NCBI GenBank assembly: GCA_022843545.1
Contig: JALHNL010000019.1
Location: forward strand, 1-42,548
Source: Phycisphaerales bacterium
GTDB lineage: Bacteria; Planctomycetota; Phycisphaerae; Phycisphaerales; UBA1924
Reading direction: 5' to 3'
DNA: 42,548 nt
Positions within the stretch are counted from its first letter, which is position 1, and each line of letters starts with the position of its first letter. Below, piece after piece: positions 1-8,444 of the stretch. A program made the position numbers and the translations under genes. The notes below the pieces were generated by a model, which ran no database searches, was not told the DNA's origin, and saw only the letters and a program-made list of their open reading frames with translations.

Positions 1-926
1 CGTCCAACGGCCACCACGGCTCCGATGATGTCCGCGCCACGCCCCTGGCCCGCAAGGCCGCGGGCGAACTGGGTGTCAATCTCGCCGCCGTCGCGCCCAC
101 GGGCCCGGGCGGTCGTGTCCGCGAGCAGGACGTGCTGAACGTCGCCCAGGCCCGCGCCACCCCGGCCGCTCCCGCCGCCGCCGCGCACCGCCAGGCCCCC
201 GCCGCGGGCAGCCGGCGCGAGAAGTTCACGTCGCTGCGCACGCGTCTGGCCGAGCGGCTCGTGTCCGCCCAGCACAACGCCGCCATGCTCACCACGTTCA
301 ACGAGGTGGACATGTCCGGCATCATGGCCCTTCGCGGCAAGTACAAGGAAGAGTTCGAGAAGAAGTACGGCATCGGCCTGGGCTTCATGTCGTTCTTCGT
401 CCGCGCCGCCACCATCGCGCTGCAGAAGCTCCCCGTCGTCAATTCCTACATCGTGCAGGGGGCTGAGGGCGGGCTCGAGATCGAGTACCACGACCATTGC
501 AACATCTCGGTGGCTGTCAGCACGCCCAAGGGCCTCACCGTCCCCGTCGTGCGCAACACCCAGAACATGTCCTTCGCTGACATCGAGCTGGCGATCAAGG
601 ACCTCGCCACCCGCGCCCGCGACGGCAAACTGACGCTCGACGATCTCCAGGGCGGCACCTTCACGGTCACCAACGGCGGCATCTTCGGCAGCCTCATGAG
701 CACGCCGATCCTCAACCCGCCGCAGACCGCCATCCTGGGCATGCACGCCATCAAGAACCGCCCGGTCGAGAACCCCGACAAGCCCGGCGAGATCGTTCTG
801 CGGCCCATGATGTATCTGGCCATGAGCTACGACCACCGCCTGCTGGACGGGCAGGAGGCCGTCACTTTCCTGGTCACCATCAAGAACTGCATCGAGCGGC
901 CGGAGCGGATGCTGCTGGGAATCTAG
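1..926 (+). CDS. sucB: Dihydrolipoyllysine succinyltransferase (2-oxoglutarate dehydrogenase E2), 3' part
   Basis: The frame is open from the window edge, so the start and the lipoyl domain lie upstream. The visible 307 residues begin with a flexible stretch and a peripheral subunit-binding domain (about residues 8-45, [14 protein letters not shown]...[11 protein letters not shown]), which docks the E3 subunit. An Ala/Pro-rich linker follows, then the catalytic acyltransferase domain (about 75-307). The active-site motif SYDHRLLDG is present, with catalytic His near visible residue 278 and Asp near 282. The segments [20 protein letters not shown] and [20 protein letters not shown] are characteristic of the succinyltransferase type rather than pyruvate dehydrogenase E2. 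The enzyme moves the succinyl group from lipoamide to CoA in the TCA cycle. The family assignment is secure. The succinyl specificity is inferred from these motifs. Confidence 0.93.
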   Translation, partial: SNGHHGSDDVRATPLARKAAGELGVNLAAVAPTGPGGRVREQDVLNVAQARATPAAPAAAAHRQAPAAGSRREKFTSLRTRLAERLVSAQHNAAMLTTFNEVDMSGIMALRGKYKEEFEKKYGIGLGFMSFFVRAATIALQKLPVVNSYIVQGAEGGLEIEYHDHCNISVAVSTPKGLTVPVVRNTQNMSFADIELAIKDLATRARDGKLTLDDLQGGTFTVTNGGIFGSLMSTPILNPPQTAILGMHAIKNRPVENPDKPGEIVLRPMMYLAMSYDHRLLDGQEAVTFLVTIKNCIERPERMLLGI

Positions 927-1031
927 TTCCGCAGGGGGCCCCCAAAAGCCCTAGGCATCCGTGGCTTTCAGCACAGCGATCGCGGGCGGGAGGCCGGGTC
1001 CTGCCCTCCCCTGCAAAGTGCAAGCGGTTTC

Positions 1032-1059
1032 TTGCCGCAAGCCAAAGATGGGCTACCAT
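1032..1059 (+). promoter_or_regulatory. Putative sigma-70-type promoter of the LuxR-type gene
   Basis: TTGCCG (1032-1037), a 16-nt spacer and TACCAT (1054-1059) match the -35/-10 consensus at 4 of 6 positions each. Predicted transcription would start around 1066, inside the hairpin that follows. Read by eye only. Confidence 0.4.
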
Positions 1060-1063
1060 AAGC

Positions 1064-1103
1064 ACTCTTCCCTTGGTGAAGAGTAGGCCGATTAAGGCTT
1101 AAT
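1064..1103 (+). promoter_or_regulatory. Two inverted repeats in the leader of the LuxR-type gene
   Basis: ACTCTTC (1064-1070), a 7-nt loop and GAAGAGT (1078-1084) form a perfect 7-bp stem. Seven bases later ATTAAG-G-CTTAAT (1091-1103) is a perfect AT-rich palindrome in an otherwise GC-rich sequence. Both lie between the putative promoter and the start at 1144. They could be operator sites (self-regulation is common for LuxR-type proteins) or an RNA leader structure. The sequence shows the symmetry; the role is inferred. Confidence 0.45.
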
Positions 1104-1143
1104 GCCTCCACGGGTTGCTACAAAGTTCTCTGGAGATACGTTG

Positions 1144-1827
1144 ATGAATCGTCCCGAAGTTCCCGACGCCGCTCTCCCCATCCTCTGGACCGCTCTGGCC
1201 GAAGACTCCGGCGCCGATGCGGCGATCATGAACGGCGAAGGCCGTGTGCTGTGGGTGAAGCTTCCGATCTCGTGGTGGGTGGCTCGCCTTCAGGGCGAGG
1301 AGATCGTCGGGCGGACGATGCACGACCTGTTCGGCAAGGAAATCGCCGACGAGCGGCTGGACCTGGTCCGGCGGGTGCTCTCGACCGGCAAGCCGCTGGT
1401 GCTGTACGGCGCGTGGCGCGGCGTCCGCACGCGGACGGTGATCCGCCCGCTGCCCACGCTCCCCGGGCAGGAGCCCCGGGTGCTCACGGTGTGCCGCGGC
1501 CCCGTCCCGGCCGACCGCAACCCCACCAAGAGCGACACCGATGTGGTGCACGCCAAGTTCGTCGATCCGGGTCAGCTCGGCAAGCTCACGCCGCGCGAGC
1601 TCGAGATTCTCGCGATGATCGCCCAGGGCATGACGACCGCCGCGATCGCCAAGAAGCTCTTCCGCTCGCGCAAGACCATCGAGGCCCACCGACTGTCGAT
1701 GGGCGCCAAGCTCGGCGTGCGCAATCGCGTTGAGCTCGCCCGCATCGCGCTGGAGGCCGGTCTGCTTTCGGGCCCGCCCCAGCCCGTGGCCGCCGCCGCC
1801 GGCAACGGCGACGGGCACCTGAACTGA
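1144..1827 (+). CDS. LuxR/FixJ-type transcriptional regulator with PAS-like sensory N-terminus
   Basis: The 227-aa protein has a C-terminal LuxR (GerE) helix-turn-helix at about residues 145-208: LTPRELEILAMIAQGMTTAAIAKKL followed by SRKTIEAHR, close to the family consensus. The first 130 residues resemble a PAS-type fold (IMNGEGRVLWV... EEIVGRTMHDLFGKEIADERLDLVRRVL), so it may bind a ligand directly. It lacks the aspartate receiver domain of response regulators. The start at 1144 is preferred over an in-frame ATG at 1102 because TCTGGAG (1129-1135) gives a Shine-Dalgarno 8 nt upstream. It stands alone downstream of sucB, with its own putative promoter and two inverted repeats in the leader. 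The target genes are unknown. Confidence 0.85.
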   Translation: MNRPEVPDAALPILWTALAEDSGADAAIMNGEGRVLWVKLPISWWVARLQGEEIVGRTMHDLFGKEIADERLDLVRRVLSTGKPLVLYGAWRGVRTRTVIRPLPTLPGQEPRVLTVCRGPVPADRNPTKSDTDVVHAKFVDPGQLGKLTPRELEILAMIAQGMTTAAIAKKLFRSRKTIEAHRLSMGAKLGVRNRVELARIALEAGLLSGPPQPVAAAAGNGDGHLN

Positions 1828-1857
1828 TCGTTCCGGCGCGTCCCTCATCGGCCGCGT

Positions 1858-2529
1858 TCACACAGCCCGCACCACCGCGATCGCCAGCCCGTCGTGCCCC
1901 TTGGAGCCGACGGTCTGGATGGCGGTGCATTCCACGCGAGGGTCGCGCGAGAGCGCGTCGAGCGCGGTCCGCACGCCCGCCGCGCCCTCGTCGGCGGTGT
2001 CGGGGTTGGCGGTTTCGCCGCCGCGCACCACGTTGTCGATCACGATGATCGACCCCGGGCGCGAGAGGCGGATGGCCCACTGGGCGTAGGCGGGCGTGCT
2101 CTTCTTGTCCGCGTCGATGAACGTCAGGTCAAACGGCGGGGCCTGCTCCTTGGCCAGCCGCTCCAGCGATACCGACGCGGGCCCCTCGATCACCTCCACC
2201 GCGTTGCGCAGCCCGGCGGCGGTCAGGCTCTCGCGGGCCGCGCGGGCGTGGGCGGGGTCGATTTCGAGGGTGACGAGCCGTCCGCCGGGCTCAAGCCCTC
2301 GGGCGAGCCAGATGGCGGAGTAGCCGCCCAGGGTGCCGACTTCGAGGATTCGGCGCGCCCGCACCGCCCGGGCCAGCAGCATGAGCAGTTTGCCTTGGTT
2401 GGGGGCGACCTGGATGGCGGGCAGCCCGGCGGCCTGGGCGCGGCGCAGTGCGCCGGCGAGCGCTTCGTCATCGGGCGAGAGCAGCCCGCACAGGTATGCG
2501 TCCACGCGGTCGAAGAGGTGTTGGTTCAC
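1858..2529 (-). CDS. SAM-dependent O-methyltransferase (CCoAOMT-like)
   Basis: This 223-aa protein has the usual length and motifs of the Methyltransf_3 (caffeoyl-CoA/catechol O-methyltransferase-like) family. The SAM-binding motif I is ILEVGTLGGYSAIWLA (about residues 61-76), with an acidic motif VTLEID near 86-91. The metal-binding segment is FIDADK (about 137-142) and a second IDN lies at about 164-166. Members transfer methyl groups to vicinal hydroxyls of small aromatic or lipid-like molecules using a divalent metal. The natural substrate here cannot be read from sequence. It is convergent with the LuxR-type gene and divergent from the YhaM-like gene, about 67 bp away. Confidence 0.88.
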   Translation of the reverse strand: MNQHLFDRVDAYLCGLLSPDDEALAGALRRAQAAGLPAIQVAPNQGKLLMLLARAVRARRILEVGTLGGYSAIWLARGLEPGGRLVTLEIDPAHARAARESLTAAGLRNAVEVIEGPASVSLERLAKEQAPPFDLTFIDADKKSTPAYAQWAIRLSRPGSIIVIDNVVRGGETANPDTADEGAAGVRTALDALSRDPRVECTAIQTVGSKGHDGLAIAVVRAV

Positions 2530-2596
2530 GGTGGAGCGTACGGCCCCGGTGCGGCGCGAGTCGCTCGCGTGCTAGCATGCTGACCAAGGAGCGATC

Positions 2597-3589
2597 ATGC
2601 CCCGTCCGCGCCGGTACATCAATCAGTGGGACGCCGCCGAGTTCGTCTCGGGCCTGTTCTGCATCAGCAACACGCAGCTCGGCAAGACCAAGAACGACAA
2701 GCCGTTCCTCAAGTGCCTCATCCGCGACAAGACGGGCGAGGTGCCCGGGCGGATGTGGTCGATCGAGCCCGAGCACTTCCGGCGCCTGCCCACCGAGGGC
2801 TTCGTGTATTTGGAGGGGCAGACGCAGCCCTACCAGGGCGAACTGCAGCTCATCATCAGCGCGATCGACCCCGCCGAGCCCACGCCCGACCAGATCGGCG
2901 ATCTGCTCCCGGTGGCGCCGCGCCCGGTGGATGAGATGTTCGCCGAGCTGACCGCGCTGCTGGACACGCTGCAGCACCCGGGCATGAAGGCTCTGGCGAA
3001 GGTGTATCTCGACGACGCGCCGCTCATGGCGGACTTCAAGCGCTGCCCCGCCGCCAAGAGCATGCACCACTCGTACATCGGCGGGTTGCTGGAGCACACG
3101 CTGCAGCTGCTGAAGCTGGCCGATCGCATCTGCCCGCTGTACCCCAAGATCAACCGCGACATCGTGGTGATGGGGCTGTTCCTGCACGACCTGGGCAAGA
3201 CGCGAGAACTGGTGTACGACCGTTCGTTCAGCTACACCGACCGCGGCGAACTGGTCGGGCACATCGTCGAAGGGGCGATCATGCTCCACGACCGCGCCCA
3301 GCAGGTCATGCGCCTCACGGGCCAGCGCCTGCCCAAGTACGCCGTCACGGTGCTGCAGCACATCATCCTGTCTCACCACACGCTGCCGGAGTACGGCGCG
3401 GCGAAGATCCCCAGCACGCCCGAGGCGATCCTGGTGGCGATCCTGGACAACCTCGACGCCAAGGTGTTCATCGCGATGGCCGCCGCCCGCCCGGAGCGAG
3501 ACAACCCCATCAACCTGGGCGGCAACTTCACGGAAAAGCAGTGGTCGCTGGACACGAAGTTGTTCAGGCCTGATCCGCTGGTGGAGTGA
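2597..3589 (+). CDS. YhaM-like 3'-5' exoribonuclease (OB-fold plus HD domain)
   Basis: Residues about 15-95 form an OB-fold nucleic-acid-binding domain (DKPFLKCLIRDKTGEVPGRM...). An HD phosphohydrolase domain follows with His157/His158, His167, the signature HD at 197-198 (FLHDLGKTREL) and a later LSHH. This architecture and length (330 aa) match YhaM of Gram-positive bacteria, a Mn-dependent 3'-5' exonuclease acting on RNA and single-stranded DNA. The ATG has a near-perfect Shine-Dalgarno (AAGGAG, 2585-2590). It is the first gene of a closely spaced forward run; the next gene starts 25 nt downstream. The exonuclease activity is transferred from the family, not shown here. Confidence 0.85.
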   Translation: MPRPRRYINQWDAAEFVSGLFCISNTQLGKTKNDKPFLKCLIRDKTGEVPGRMWSIEPEHFRRLPTEGFVYLEGQTQPYQGELQLIISAIDPAEPTPDQIGDLLPVAPRPVDEMFAELTALLDTLQHPGMKALAKVYLDDAPLMADFKRCPAAKSMHHSYIGGLLEHTLQLLKLADRICPLYPKINRDIVVMGLFLHDLGKTRELVYDRSFSYTDRGELVGHIVEGAIMLHDRAQQVMRLTGQRLPKYAVTVLQHIILSHHTLPEYGAAKIPSTPEAILVAILDNLDAKVFIAMAAARPERDNPINLGGNFTEKQWSLDTKLFRPDPLVE

Positions 3590-3614
3590 GCCGACGACCG
3601 CCAAGGATGGCCCC

Positions 3615-4796
3615 ATGAGTTCATCGCGAGCAGAATCCGCGCGCCAAGCCGCCGACGCCCTTTCCCGGGCTGATCTGCGCGGTCACCGCGCGGTGGTGGG
3701 GTTTGACGGGTTTGTGGACTCGATCATCGACGTGGTGGACACGCGTCGGTCGATGGCTCCGCACGATTACGCCCGCATCGCCACCATCGAGCAGTACGCG
3801 GCGCGCTGCGCCGCCGCCGCGGGCAAGAGCACGAACCTGGAACTGGTCGTGCACGAGGAGCGCTTCGGCGGCAACGGCCCGCTGATGGCGGGCGGGCTGG
3901 CGCAGATCGGTCTGCCCACGACGTACATCGGCGCGGTGGCCGCGCCGGGGCGTCCGGGTGAGTTGCACCCGTTGTACGCCGATCTTCAGGCGCGGTGCGA
4001 GGCCTCGGGCGGGCGCGTGCTGCCCATCGCCCCGCCGGCGCACACGCACGCGCTGGAGTTTGACGACGGCAAGATCATGCTGGGCGACCCGCGCAACGTG
4101 CAGGGCGTCACCTGGCGGCTGCTGCACGGCGATGGCGCGGCTGAGCCCGTGGCGACCCACCTCCGCGGTGCGTCGCTGCTGGCCGTGGTGAACTGGGTGA
4201 TGATGGCGGGGGTGCAGGGCATCCTGGAGGGGCTCGCCCGTGACGTGCTGCCCACCCTCGGCTCGCGCCCGCGCGTCTTCATCGACCTGTGCGACCCCGC
4301 CAAGCGCACCGACGCGGACATCGAGGCGGTGCTGGCGGCACTAGCGGCGATCAACCGGCACGCGCCGGTCACCCTCGGGCTGAACCAGTCCGAGAGCGAG
4401 CGCATCGACCGGGTGTGCCGGGCGGGCGCCTATCCGGGCGGGCGCAGCGCGCCCCCCGACGCGCCGGGCGAGGTCTTCGCCCAGGCCTCCCAGCGACTGC
4501 GCGAGAAGACGGGCCTTGACGGCATCGCCATCCACCCGCGGCACGGCGCGGGCGGCGCGACCGCTTCGGGCGAGGTGGCCTGGTTTGACGGGCCCGTCGT
4601 GAAGCGGCCCCGCCTCTCCACCGGCGCGGGTGACCACTTCAACAGCGGCTTTGCCCTGGGGCAGGTGCTGGGTCTGCCGCTGGTGCAGGCTCTGGCCGTG
4701 GGCTGCGGCGTGAGCGGGGCGTACGTCCGCGATGCCCAGAGCCCCACCCGCGAGCGGCTGATCGAGTTCCTGCGCGACCTGCCCGCGCCGGAGTGA
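3615..4796 (+). CDS. PfkB-family carbohydrate kinase, substrate unknown
   Basis: The 393-aa protein has the ribokinase-like fold signatures. The N-terminal GFDGFVDSIIDVV leads into FGGNGPLMAGGLAQIGLPTTYIGAV, the substrate-side glycine motif. The C-terminal motif STGAGDHFNSGFALG (about 335-349) contains the anion-hole GAG and catalytic Asp340. A His follows this Asp where most relatives have Thr or Ser (GAGDT/S). An extension of about 30 residues precedes the first strand, and an insert between the two motifs makes the protein longer than typical ribokinases (about 310 aa). AAGGA lies 8-9 nt before the ATG. ATP-dependent phosphorylation of a sugar or nucleoside is inferred. The substrate cannot be assigned. 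Confidence 0.82.
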   Translation: MSSSRAESARQAADALSRADLRGHRAVVGFDGFVDSIIDVVDTRRSMAPHDYARIATIEQYAARCAAAAGKSTNLELVVHEERFGGNGPLMAGGLAQIGLPTTYIGAVAAPGRPGELHPLYADLQARCEASGGRVLPIAPPAHTHALEFDDGKIMLGDPRNVQGVTWRLLHGDGAAEPVATHLRGASLLAVVNWVMMAGVQGILEGLARDVLPTLGSRPRVFIDLCDPAKRTDADIEAVLAALAAINRHAPVTLGLNQSESERIDRVCRAGAYPGGRSAPPDAPGEVFAQASQRLREKTGLDGIAIHPRHGAGGATASGEVAWFDGPVVKRPRLSTGAGDHFNSGFALGQVLGLPLVQALAVGCGVSGAYVRDAQSPTRERLIEFLRDLPAPE

Positions 4797-4818
4797 GCCG
4801 TACGCTTGCCGACCCGCT

Positions 4819-6321
4819 GTGCTTCACGCCCTGCTCATCCTGGCTTTTGCGGTCTTGGTCGTGCGCGACCAGGGCGTGGGCCCGCTCGTGGCGGCTCCGG
4901 CGTGGCTGGCGGCGGCGTGCACGCTGGGGCCGATGCTTATGGCGCTGGGCGTGATGGCGCTGACCGCGTCGCGCGCGCTGCGAGAGCTTAACGCGGGGCG
5001 TGTGAGCGCGGTGATGACCGCCGACGCGGTCCACGCGGGCGTGCGCTGGGTGCTGCTCTCGGCGCATGTGGTGGGCGTGCTGGGGCTGGGCTGGCTCGAC
5101 ACCGTCCGCCGGCTCATCGGTGCGGGCTCGCACCGCGGCGACCTGATCCTCATCGACGAGGCCCTGGCGATCTTTCCGCTGCTGCTGGGGCTGGCGGCGT
5201 GCTGGTGGATGCTCTACCCGATTGACCGGCGGCTGCGCGAGGCGGTGCTGATCCGCGAACTGGACGAGGGGCGGACGATCCACCCGATGCCTTTCCGCGC
5301 CCGGTCGGTGATGCTGCACGTTCGGCATCAACTGCTCATCACCTTGCTGCCGCTTATGGCGCTCACGGCGTGGTCGGAGACGGTGGCGTGGGCGGCGGGG
5401 ACGGTGGTGGATCGCGCGTCGCGCGACCTGCTGGGCCTGCGTGAGCCGGGCTGGGTTCACACCGTTGCCCGCTGGCTCACCGATGAGAACTCCGGCCCGC
5501 TGCTGATGGGCGGGGTGCAGCTGGCGGGCGCGCTGGCGGTGCTGGCGATGGTGCCGATTCTGCTGCGGCTGACGTGGGACACCGTGCCGCTGGGCGCGGG
5601 GCCCACGCGCGACCGCCTCGTGGCCATGTGCCGCGGCGCGGGGGTGTACGTGCGCGAACTGCTGGTGTGGCGCACCAGCGGCACGATGATCAACGGGGCG
5701 GTGCTGGGCGTGGTGCGGCCCTGGCGCTACATCCTGCTGACCGACGCGCTGCTGGAGCAACTCTCCGAGCGCCAGGTCGAAGCGGTGATGGCCCACGAGA
5801 TCGCGCACGTGCGCAAGGCCCACCTGCCGTGGATGCTCGCCGGGCTGCTGGGCGTCACGGGGCTGGTGGGGGTGCTGGTGGACATGGCCTTCCGCATGTT
5901 GAACTGGCGCGTCACGCAGGATCAGGCTCAGTTCATCGAGATCGGCGCGGCGCTGGGCGCGGTCATCGTCGCGCTGCTGGCCCTGGGCTTCATCAGCCGG
6001 CGGTTTGAGTGGCAGGCCGATGCCTTCGCCGCCGGGCGCATGTCGAGCCAGGACCCCGCCGCGGGCGGACGCGTGACGCCCGAGGGCGCGGGCGCGATGC
6101 AGGCGGCGCTGCGCGCCGTGGCGTATCTCAACCACATCCCCGCCCACAAGTTCTCGTTCCGTCACGGCTCCATCGCCACCCGGCTGCACCGGCTGGACTC
6201 GGCCGTGGGGCAGACCGCGGGCAAACTGCCCATCGACCGCACGGTCCGCCGGGTGAAGTGGGGGATCGCCCTGCTGCTCGTGGTTAACGTTGGCGCGATG
6301 ACCTGGGCCGCGCTGCGGTAG
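4819..6321 (+). CDS. M48-family membrane zinc metalloprotease
   Basis: The zinc motif HEIAH is at residues 326-330 and the third ligand is in FEWQADAFAAG (Glu397), the standard HExxH...ExxxDxFA pattern of M48 (HtpX/Ste24) proteases. At least five hydrophobic segments are visible: two near the N-terminus, one around residue 180, one around 240 and a pair flanking the catalytic helix. This places it in the cytoplasmic membrane. Relatives degrade misfolded membrane proteins. The GTG start (22 nt after the PfkB stop) is the only reasonable one, but it has no clear Shine-Dalgarno, suggesting dependence on upstream translation. At 500 aa it is longer than HtpX (about 290 aa) and nearer Ste24-type lengths. 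Confidence 0.87.
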   Translation: MLHALLILAFAVLVVRDQGVGPLVAAPAWLAAACTLGPMLMALGVMALTASRALRELNAGRVSAVMTADAVHAGVRWVLLSAHVVGVLGLGWLDTVRRLIGAGSHRGDLILIDEALAIFPLLLGLAACWWMLYPIDRRLREAVLIRELDEGRTIHPMPFRARSVMLHVRHQLLITLLPLMALTAWSETVAWAAGTVVDRASRDLLGLREPGWVHTVARWLTDENSGPLLMGGVQLAGALAVLAMVPILLRLTWDTVPLGAGPTRDRLVAMCRGAGVYVRELLVWRTSGTMINGAVLGVVRPWRYILLTDALLEQLSERQVEAVMAHEIAHVRKAHLPWMLAGLLGVTGLVGVLVDMAFRMLNWRVTQDQAQFIEIGAALGAVIVALLALGFISRRFEWQADAFAAGRMSSQDPAAGGRVTPEGAGAMQAALRAVAYLNHIPAHKFSFRHGSIATRLHRLDSAVGQTAGKLPIDRTVRRVKWGIALLLVVNVGAMTWAALR

Positions 6322-6330
6322 ACTCACGCC

Positions 6331-7548
6331 ATGCCGCTGAGCACCCTGGAATCCCGTGTCTGCGAGGCCATCGCCCGGCGCCACGCCGCGCTGCTCGACG
6401 ACTTGCGCCTGCACGTGGGCATCCCCACCGGCCCCGGCGGCGCCGCGGGTCTGGACGAGACGCGCGATCGCCTCACCGCCCGCTGCAAGAACCTCGGCGC
6501 GAGCGTCGAGATCATCCCCGGCCAGCCGCGCCCGCCCTGGATGAAAGTCGGCGGGCCCGATGAGCGCGACGCGGGCGCCGCGCCGCCCACGGCGGTCTGC
6601 CGCCGGCTTCAGCCGGGCCGACCGGCCGTGCTCGTGGCGGGTCATCTGGACACCGTCCACGACGCCAGGAGCGCGTTCCGCGAGTTGTCGATCGCCCCCG
6701 GCGGCAAGACGGCCACCGGCCCGGGCTGCGTCGACATGAAGGGCGGGCTGGTGATCGCGATGGCTGCGCTGGAGGCGCTCGATGAGGTGGGCGCGGGCGT
6801 GCACTGGGCGTTCCTGATGAACAGCGACGAAGAGACGGGCTCGTTCCACTCCGCCGCTGCGCTCGCGAGCGAGGGAGCCCGCCCGGGGTACGCCGCGGCG
6901 CTGGCGCTCGAGCCCGCGATGGCCGACGGCGGCTTGGCGGTGAGCCGCGGCGGGAGCGGGCAGTTCATGATCGACGCGGTCGGCAAAGCCGCGCACGTGG
7001 GGCGAGACTTTGCGGCGGGCGTGTCGGCGGTGGACGCGCTGTCGCGGATGATCGTCGCCGCGGGCGGGCTGTCGCGCCCGGCGGAGGGCGTGTGTGTGAA
7101 CGTGGGCCCGCTGTGGTGCCCCACGCCGGCGAACATGGTCCCGCCGCGGGCGCGGGCTTGGGGGAACGTGCGGGTGCCCACGCCCGAGGCGGGCGCGGCG
7201 CTCGCCGCCGATCTCTCGCGTCTCTCTCGTGACGCGTCGGGCCCGCTGCCGCACGTGGCCGTGAACGTCACGATCAATCGTCCGCCCAAGCCGCTCACGC
7301 CGGGCACGCAGGCGCTGGCGGACCTGGCCCGGCGGACCGCCGAGGACCTCGGGCAGCGTCTGCCGTTCGGCTCCACCGCGGGCGTCTGTGATGGCAACAA
7401 CCTCCAAGCCGCGGGCCTGCCGTGCATTGATACGGTGGGCGTGCGCGGCGGCGGGCTGCACACGCCCGACGAGTGGATCGACCTGTCCAGCCTGGTGGAG
7501 CGCTGCCAACTGCTCGCCCTGCTCATGCTGCGTCTCTCGCCCGGGTGA
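6331..7548 (+). CDS. M20-family metallopeptidase (CPG2/ArgE/DapE-like)
   Basis: All hallmarks of the M20 di-zinc aminoacylase/carboxypeptidase family are visible. GHLDTV (His105, Asp107) and GCVDMKGG (Asp135) supply metal ligands. SDEETG (about 165-170) carries the catalytic and metal-binding glutamates, ALEPA (about 191-195) is the next ligand region, and HTPDEW near the C-terminus gives the last His. The dimerisation or lid segment is GKAAHVGRDFAAGVSAVDAL. The order and 405-aa length fit glutamate carboxypeptidase-like members. It lies 9 nt after the M48 gene and 3 nt before an ATP-grasp-like gene, so it is probably co-translated with both. Hydrolysis of an N-acyl or peptide bond is inferred; the substrate is unknown. 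Confidence 0.88.
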   Translation: MPLSTLESRVCEAIARRHAALLDDLRLHVGIPTGPGGAAGLDETRDRLTARCKNLGASVEIIPGQPRPPWMKVGGPDERDAGAAPPTAVCRRLQPGRPAVLVAGHLDTVHDARSAFRELSIAPGGKTATGPGCVDMKGGLVIAMAALEALDEVGAGVHWAFLMNSDEETGSFHSAAALASEGARPGYAAALALEPAMADGGLAVSRGGSGQFMIDAVGKAAHVGRDFAAGVSAVDALSRMIVAAGGLSRPAEGVCVNVGPLWCPTPANMVPPRARAWGNVRVPTPEAGAALAADLSRLSRDASGPLPHVAVNVTINRPPKPLTPGTQALADLARRTAEDLGQRLPFGSTAGVCDGNNLQAAGLPCIDTVGVRGGGLHTPDEWIDLSSLVERCQLLALLMLRLSPG

Positions 7549-7551
7549 GCC

Positions 7552-8394
7552 ATGACCAGCGTCGCCATCATCGTGCACCGCCGCCACGGGTTTGAGACCT
7601 CCGGCTACTTCCTCCGGCACATCGCCGACCTGTGGCGCGAGCGCGGCGTGCGCGTGTCGGTTGTTCGCGACCCCGCGGCGCGGGCCCAGGCCGATGTGGG
7701 CGTGCTGCACGTGGACCTGACGGTGGTGCCGCCCGAGTACCTGGCCCTCGCCGCTCGCTATCCGCACACCATCAATGCCCGCGTGGCCGACATCTCCAAG
7801 CGCGCGATCAGCCGCCATCTCGTGACGCGCGCAGATTCATACGACGGGCCGGTCATCATCAAGACCAACCTCAACTGCGGCGGGATGCGCGAGGCCCGCC
7901 TGTCGCGGCGCGGCGGGGTGCTGGGGCGTCTCTTGGCGCGATGCGGTCTGCGCAAGCCCGTGCCCACGATCTCGACCCACGAGTACCCCGTGCTGCCCTC
8001 CCCGCGCGAGGTGCCGCCGGCGGTATGGGATGACCCGGGCCTGGTGGTGGAGCGCTATCTGGTCGAGCGCGAGGGGGATCTGTACTGCATGAGGTCGTGG
8101 GTGTTCCTGGGCGACCGGTTCACGCACACCAAGTGGTGGTCGCGCCTGCCGGTGATCAAGGCCGACACGGCCGTCCGCCGCGCCCCGCTCGACGAGCCGC
8201 CGCCCGCAGACCTGGTGGCGCGCCGGCGCGAACTGGGGTTTGACTTCGCGAAGTTTGACTACGGGCAGGTGGACGGGCGGGCGGTGCTGTACGACGCCAA
8301 CCGCACGCCCTCGGTGGGCAACGTGATGCACGACCAGTTGCGCACGCGGCTGCTGATCTTGGAGAAGGGGCTGGAGGGGGTTGTCCGGCCGTGA
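7552..8394 (+). CDS. ATP-grasp/RimK-like protein
   Basis: The 280-aa protein has features of the ATP-grasp fold. An N-terminal Rossmann-like start (SVAIIVHRRHGFETSGYF) is followed by a nucleotide-binding strand with lysine (GPVIIKTNLNCGGMRE, about 100-115). LVVERYLVEREGDLYCMRSWVF resembles the hinge and adenine-binding strand. A C-terminal acidic/Asn segment (FDYGQVDGRAVLYDANRTP, about 238-256) resembles the Mg-binding D...N site. ATP-grasp enzymes join a carboxylate to an amine or thiol. The ATG lies 3 nt after the M20 peptidase stop, so the two are almost certainly co-translated and may act on related amide-bonded compounds (inference). No closer family was recognised. Confidence 0.65.
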   Translation: MTSVAIIVHRRHGFETSGYFLRHIADLWRERGVRVSVVRDPAARAQADVGVLHVDLTVVPPEYLALAARYPHTINARVADISKRAISRHLVTRADSYDGPVIIKTNLNCGGMREARLSRRGGVLGRLLARCGLRKPVPTISTHEYPVLPSPREVPPAVWDDPGLVVERYLVEREGDLYCMRSWVFLGDRFTHTKWWSRLPVIKADTAVRRAPLDEPPPADLVARRRELGFDFAKFDYGQVDGRAVLYDANRTPSVGNVMHDQLRTRLLILEKGLEGVVRP

Positions 8395-8426
8395 TCAGCA
8401 ATCAGTGATCAGTGATCAGTGATCAT
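8392..8426. repeat. Heptanucleotide tandem repeat (TGATCAG)x5
   Basis: Five 7-bp units run head to tail, starting in the stop codon of the ATP-grasp-like gene: TGATCAG, CAATCAG, TGATCAG, TGATCAG, TGATCAT. Each perfect unit contains the palindrome TGATCA. The array ends 18 bp before the stop of the convergent lectin-like gene. A related heptad array is at 10514-10541. Confidence 0.85.
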
Positions 8427-8444
8427 CGCCGATGGCCACCCTCT

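Noticed and set aside
2468-3616. 382-codon reverse frame opposite the YhaM-like gene
   Set aside because: Low-complexity Val/Arg/Gln-rich shadow of a gene with intact OB and HD motifs and a good Shine-Dalgarno.
4639-7818. 1059-codon open frame on the reverse strand opposite the M48, M20 and ATP-grasp-like genes
   Set aside because: It is a shadow of strong GC-rich forward genes with recognised motifs. Its product is His/Arg/Gln-rich low-complexity without any domain, and long antisense frames are common in such DNA.
8392-8426. CRISPR-like array
   Set aside because: The units are 7 bp with no spacers, so it is a simple tandem repeat.
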